Part shown: in pieces, positions 5,129 through 8,302 of the stretch
How the letters are laid out: every line of letters begins with the position of its first letter
Numbering within the stretch: the first letter of the stretch is position 1
Notes under the pieces: model-generated
Told to the model about the DNA's origin: nothing
Database searches by the model: none
What the model saw: the letters and a program-made list of their open reading frames with translations, nothing else
Origin: Acidobacteriota bacterium
GTDB lineage: Bacteria; Acidobacteriota; Terriglobia; UBA7540
DNA: 8,302 bases
Reading direction: 5' to 3'
Assembly: GCA_003165615.1 (NCBI GenBank)
Contig: PLWR01000226.1
Coordinates: 1-8,302 of the forward strand
Made by a program: the position numbers and the translations under genes

Positions 5129-6341
5129 AAAGTTGAGTCTCCTTTTGAATATTGCGAATCCCGTGGCTCAGCCCCTGGGCTGTCGCCACCCAAATGTCTT
5201 CTCCCTGAAAATCCATGTTGATAACGTAGTTGTGCGCGAGGGCGGTGGGGGTTGCGAGCTTTTCTTTCTTTCCGTCCGGCCAGGTAATGGTGATTTCCCC
5301 CTGGTCCTTTTGTTTTCCGGGCCAGTAGCTGACCCAGGTGTTGGTGGTGTAATCGAGCATGCTGAGCCCCTTATCCGTGCAAGCCCACACTTCATTGCGA
5401 CGCGATTTGGGAGCATTGATGAAGTCAGAAGCCAGGCCGCTGTCCTTCGTCAGGTAGTTGTGCCAATTGCGGCCGTCATAACCGCTCAAACCGAAATAAG
5501 TTGATGCCCAGATCATCTTGGTGTCCGGGTTCCAACTGACGTTGGAGACAATGATGTGGATGAGACCCTGATTCCTGAACAGGACGATTTCCATCTCCTC
5601 GTCCGGGTCGGTATAAGGTTTCCAGTAATTGCCCTGCACGTCGTATTCGAGTAGCCCGCCGCCCCAGATGGCAAAATACATCTTGTTTCCCGCCGGGGCG
5701 ATACCATAGGCCCAGGGCTCGTGAAATGGCGCGTTCTTCTCGCTCCAACTGGTCCACTCTCCATTCAGGGTGTTGTAGCGGCTGACCCCTGCGGTGGTGG
5801 CCACCCAGACGTAATGGTCCACGACGGCAATGCCGTAGCAGATGTCATTCAGCAGGCCGCTCGACAGGTTGGTGAAATTTTCAAAGCGGCCGGCGGAGAA
5901 GTGGCTGACGCCGCCGAAGGTGGCAATCCACAAGTCGCCGTTGCTCTTGTCCACGGCAATGCCCATCACGGCGCGGTGGGTCAGACCGTCCGCGGGCCGG
6001 TAGACTTTCGCCACCTTGCCGTTTTCGATCAGCACCAGGCCGTCTTCCGTGCCTGCCCACACGCGCTCGCCATCCACCGTGACGCAGAAAACCTTGGCGT
6101 CGGGCATGCCATTGGCCGTGGTGAAGTTTTCCCATCGCGTGATGAGATGCGGGCGGTCGGCGGCGGAGGAGAAAGTGCAAGGCAAAAGGCAAAAGGCAAA
6201 GGTCAAAAGGCAAAAGTAGGAAATACGGGATTCGGGACTCGGGACTCGGGACTCGGGAAAACCTGTATTCGACCTGCTGTATGCCGTATTCCGTTCTTGC
6301 TTTTCTTCCCGATGTGCTGAACCAGAATCTATTTGGGTCAT
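5061..6341 (-). CDS. Exported stand-alone seven-bladed propeller (two-component-regulator propeller type)
   Basis: The 426-residue product has seven evenly spaced blade motifs of the Reg_prop kind: VWAGTEDGL (~94), LWIATFGGV (~137), VWVATTAGV (~178), MYFAIWGGGL (~221), IWASTYFGL (~277), VWACTDKGL (~318) and IWVATAQGL (~383). Seven blades would close one propeller. In hybrid sensor kinases such propellers precede transmembrane and kinase parts; here the protein ends after the last blade, so it is more likely a periplasmic binding or scaffold protein. The ATG at 6341 has a GAAGGA Shine-Dalgarno nine bases upstream. About 40 polar residues come first, then a hydrophobic stretch (SYFCLLTFAFCLLPCTF, ~41-57) and SSAADR, which reads as a signal peptide with an unusually long n-region. 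Residues ~27-56 are encoded by 7-bp microrepeats. No other ATG lies before the first blade. The 3' end overlaps the RidA-like gene by 68 bp. Ligand unknown. Confidence 0.8.
   Translation of the reverse strand: MTQIDSGSAHREEKQERNTAYSRSNTGFPESRVPSPESRISYFCLLTFAFCLLPCTFSSAADRPHLITRWENFTTANGMPDAKVFCVTVDGERVWAGTEDGLVLIENGKVAKVYRPADGLTHRAVMGIAVDKSNGDLWIATFGGVSHFSAGRFENFTNLSSGLLNDICYGIAVVDHYVWVATTAGVSRYNTLNGEWTSWSEKNAPFHEPWAYGIAPAGNKMYFAIWGGGLLEYDVQGNYWKPYTDPDEEMEIVLFRNQGLIHIIVSNVSWNPDTKMIWASTYFGLSGYDGRNWHNYLTKDSGLASDFINAPKSRRNEVWACTDKGLSMLDYTTNTWVSYWPGKQKDQGEITITWPDGKKEKLATPTALAHNYVINMDFQGEDIWVATAQGLSHGIRNIQKETQLYAKATNSRRSGDLGTDRVQKTN
5129..5150 (-). promoter_or_regulatory. Ribosome binding site of the RidA-like gene inside the propeller ORF
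   Basis: The minus strand reads AAAAGGAGACTCAACTTT and then ATG. AGGAG lies ten bases before the start and is translated as part of the propeller C-terminus (QKETQL). It supports the ATG at 5128 over later starts. Confidence 0.7.
6181..6258. repeat. Two 7-bp microsatellite-like arrays in the 5' part of the propeller gene
   Basis: At 6181-6215 there are about five copies of GGCAAAA, some one base longer or shorter. At 6231-6258 there are four consecutive copies of TTCGGGA or CTCGGGA. Read on the minus strand they encode the hydrophobic part of the signal peptide and the ESRVPSPESR segment before it. Confidence 0.88.
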
Positions 6342-6382
6342 GGCTGTTTGTCCTTCAGTTTTGCCTTCTAATGATTGAAAGA

Positions 6383-6634
6383 TTCACCACAGAGACACAG
6401 AGGCTCACAGAGGTCGGACACAGAGAAAAACCGGAGGGCCAATATCCACAATCCCTGCGCCTCTGCCGTGAGCCCTCTTCTCCGTGTGTATTCTCTGTGA
6501 GCCTCTGTGTCTCTGTGGTGAATTCGTTCTTCTCTGTGTGTGTGCTCTCCGTGAGCCTCAGTGTCTCCGTGGTGAATTCGTTCTTCTCTGTGTGTGTGCT
6601 CTCCGTGAGCCTCAGTGTCTCTGTGGTGAATTCG
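6383..6634. repeat. 54-bp tandem repeat with an inverted diverged copy
   Basis: Two 54-bp units at 6527-6580 and 6581-6634 differ at one base. A shorter related 49-bp copy precedes them at 6478-6526. A copy in opposite orientation lies at about 6383-6430 (starts TTCACCACAGAGACACAGAG), so the array can fold back over the roughly 47 bp between. The sequence is stop-free in several frames, as expected of the unit and not of a gene. It occupies most of the gap between the haem-protein gene and the propeller gene. It belongs to the CACCACAGAGACACAGAGG type of dispersed bacterial repeat. Confidence 0.85.
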
Positions 6635-6748
6635 TTCTTGCCCCGGTTGCGGGCCACCCTCTGCGGCCGCGGCGATCGAGGGAAGTAACTTCAGATTCCA
6701 GATGCAAGATTCAACAATCACATATCACCAATCGCAAATCACCAATGC
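6635..6748. other. Remaining non-coding stretch upstream of the tandem repeat
   Basis: No gene is visible. The segment next to the haem-protein stop codon is AT-richer and carries ATCACCAAT twice (6724-6732 and 6738-6746). No convincing hairpin followed by a T-run was found on the minus strand, so no terminator is called for the haem-protein gene. Confidence 0.5.
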
Positions 6749-8302
6749 TTAGAGCGTCTTCAAATACTCGACAAGATCGTTAAGCTGCTCTTTGTTCATG
6801 TCCGACGTGAGGCCGTGCTTGTTACTGTTGTTAAACACGGTCCAGATTTCTTCCAGCGTCAGTGCTTCGCCATTGTGCATGTAGGGCGCATCCTCGTAGA
6901 CGCGGTCGAGCTGGGGGATGTCAAACATCCCATTGGTGTCGTACTTCGTCGCCGACCCCACTTCCGTGCTGTAGCGGGCGGTGTAGTGGGTCTCGGCGGG
7001 GTGGCACGTGTCGCAGCGGTTTTGCACGGGGATCACGCGGCCATCATTGGTGTATTGACGGTAGAACATGGTTTTGCCGCGCTCCTGCGCTTCGGTCAAT
7101 TGCCCGTCGGCGGCCAGATGCCGGTTGGGCGCGAGCGGAATGTAATTCAAATAAGTGAGCAGTGCTTCCAGATCCTGCGTGCCAAATCCCTCCGAGCGGA
7201 AGAAGTATTTGGCGATGCGTGGGCCGCATTGGGTGGCGAGGTCGGGATTCTTGCCATTCCACTTGTAAGGTGCGGTCTCACGAATTCCCCGCAGGGTGCG
7301 ATTGGCCACGCGGTCGCGGCCCAGTTGCGGAGTCTCCAGATTCCACGCAAGTCCGTCCAGGTGCGAGTTGGGATGGCAAGTGGCGCAGGCGAACTGCCCC
7401 TGAAAGCAGAACTTTGCGGCATGAAACATCTGCTCGCCGCGCCGCATCAGCGTGATTTCCCTGGGGCCGCCCAAATCGATGGTGGAAGCCACCTTCGCTT
7501 GCGCCAGGTCCACGACGGTTACAGAATCGTCCAGGCGATTGGTGACGTAGGCCCAGCGGCTGTCCGGCGAAACCACCACCGAAGTCGGATTGTGGCCGGT
7601 GGGCAGGCGCTTCACCACGAAGGTGGCGGCAGAATCGAGGCGGTTGGCAATCACTTCCGCAGGCACTTGCCGCAGCCGCTCGGCCAGGCGTGCCGTATCC
7701 AGAATGGAAACCACGTCAGCGTCGGAGGAGGTCACCAGGGCGCGGCGGCCGTCGGGCGAGAAGGCCACGCCCGCATTGGTGGCAAAGTAATAATCGATGT
7801 CGTCGAGCACTACTTGGGTGACTTTTGACTCCGCTTCACCCACCGGCGCATTGAGTGCGGGACGAATCACCGCCATGCCATGGGTTATCATCCATCCCTG
7901 AGGAACCTGAATGAGCGGTTCCAGGTTCTTGGGGCGCATCAATGGGACGAGGAGGTCTCCGCCCTGTAGCGGCGGTCTCTGACCGCCGATTCGTCGATCG
8001 GAGAGCGATGCCCCAGTCCGTCGATCGGAGATCGACGTTACCGTGGGCGGCGCTTCGGCGATGTGGCGCAGTTCAATGGCGCCGGGAATCAAGATGCGTT
8101 CCGCCACCACCTGCCTGGCCGTGTCGAGCGAGAGCAATTCGGAAACCGGCGGCTGATCGTACGGCCCCAGGTGCGGCAGAACGTTGGAAACGTAAACCCG
8201 CCGGCCATCGCGCGAAAGCGCCATCTGCTCCGGATATCGATGGGTGACGAAACGCTTGATTTCCGCGCCTGAGGCGAGATCGATCAGCGAGACGCTGTCG
8301 GC
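6749..8302 (-). CDS. YVTN-type beta-propeller / di-haem cytochrome c peroxidase-like protein (5' truncated)
   Basis: The reading frame is open to the window edge (517 codons visible), so the start lies outside. An ATG at 8224 falls inside propeller sequence (DSVSLIDLASG before it, RDGRRVYVSN after it) and is not the true start. The N-terminal half has propeller strands such as SPDGRRALVTSSDADVVSIL and SPDSRWAYVTNRLDDSVTVV. The C-terminal half has two haem c sites: CATCH at about residues 306-310 and CDTCH at about 430-434 (counted from the window edge). It also has APYKWNG and APYMHNGEALTLEEIW, resembling segments of the MauG/cytochrome c peroxidase family, where a second axial ligand or active-site residue lies. 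Covalent haem attachment implies a periplasmic or outer-surface redox protein. Substrate is unknown. Residues about 89-113 are encoded by an inserted palindromic repeat. The gene is followed by about 400 bp of repeats, so co-transcription with the next gene is uncertain. Confidence 0.88.
   Translation of the reverse strand, partial: ADSVSLIDLASGAEIKRFVTHRYPEQMALSRDGRRVYVSNVLPHLGPYDQPPVSELLSLDTARQVVAERILIPGAIELRHIAEAPPTVTSISDRRTGASLSDRRIGGQRPPLQGGDLLVPLMRPKNLEPLIQVPQGWMITHGMAVIRPALNAPVGEAESKVTQVVLDDIDYYFATNAGVAFSPDGRRALVTSSDADVVSILDTARLAERLRQVPAEVIANRLDSAATFVVKRLPTGHNPTSVVVSPDSRWAYVTNRLDDSVTVVDLAQAKVASTIDLGGPREITLMRRGEQMFHAAKFCFQGQFACATCHPNSHLDGLAWNLETPQLGRDRVANRTLRGIRETAPYKWNGKNPDLATQCGPRIAKYFFRSEGFGTQDLEALLTYLNYIPLAPNRHLAADGQLTEAQERGKTMFYRQYTNDGRVIPVQNRCDTCHPAETHYTARYSTEVGSATKYDTNGMFDIPQLDRVYEDAPYMHNGEALTLEEIWTVFNNSNKHGLTSDMNKEQLNDLVEYLKTL
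7966..8037. repeat. GTAG-headed palindromic repeat inserted inside the haem-protein gene
   Basis: This 72-bp segment contains three hairpin-forming units. GTAG at 7966-7969 is followed one base later by a perfect 7-bp hairpin at 7971-7987 (GGCGGTC, loop TCT). Two copies of a 19-bp unit follow at 7992-8010 and 8019-8037, 27 bp apart; the second is a perfect 8-bp inverted repeat with loop GGA and the first differs at two bases. The segment is in frame in the overlapping gene and gives the peptide repeats SDRRTGAS and SDRRIGGQ, then QRPPL, unlike the propeller sequence on either side. Confidence 0.75.

Noticed and set aside
5721..6320. Plus-strand open frame of 199 codons
   Set aside because: It is antisense to the propeller blades and runs through the 7-bp microrepeats; no family resemblance.
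6478..6634. CRISPR array
   Set aside because: The units are directly adjacent with no unique spacers, and there are no cas genes.
6355..6721. Open frames with repeated EERIHHRDTEAHGEHTH-like or FTTETLRLTESTHTEKN-like peptides
   Set aside because: They are translations of the 54-bp tandem repeat, stop-free in several frames, with no supporting start signal.
6815..7828. Plus-strand open frame of 337 codons
   Set aside because: It is antisense to the di-haem protein, whose CXXCH motifs and propeller strands are clear.

Overview
All convincing genes in this window lie on the minus strand, so transcription runs from the high-coordinate end to the low end. Moderately high GC, stand-alone propeller proteins, type I substrate-binding proteins without a visible transporter, and many palindromic and CACCACAGAGACACAGAGG-type repeats suggest an Acidobacteriota-like soil bacterium. 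This is a pattern-based guess; no rRNA or tRNA is present to anchor it.

Layout in transcription order. (1) 8302-6749: 5'-truncated gene for a YVTN-type beta-propeller fused to a two-haem cytochrome-c-peroxidase-like domain, with a palindromic repeat inserted in frame. (2) 6748-6342: non-coding stretch with a 54-bp tandem repeat and its inverted relative. (3) 6341-5061: exported seven-bladed propeller whose N-terminus is encoded by 7-bp microrepeats. (4) 5128-4631: RidA-like protein lacking the canonical arginine, overlapping gene 3. (5) 4630-4448: a composite of inverted GTAG-headed palindromes. (6) 4447-3560: divergent type I-beta DAHP synthase. (7) 3504-2876: a 629-bp cassette with a Y1 (REP-associated/IS200-like) transposase between 48-bp inverted ends built of hairpins. 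(8) 2849-1452 and 1455-181: two adjacent type I periplasmic binding proteins joined by an ATGA overlap. (9) 180-1: several palindromes and no gene.

Four of the six non-transposase products are predicted to be exported or to act outside the cytoplasm: the haem protein, the propeller and both binding proteins. With the RidA-like protein and DAHP synthase they could form a periplasmic ligand-binding/redox module linked to aromatic metabolism, but the evidence is co-orientation and proximity only. The clearest observations are the symmetric transposase cassette, the GTAG-plus-hairpin repeats scattered around it, and two genes whose export signals are made of low-complexity repeat DNA.
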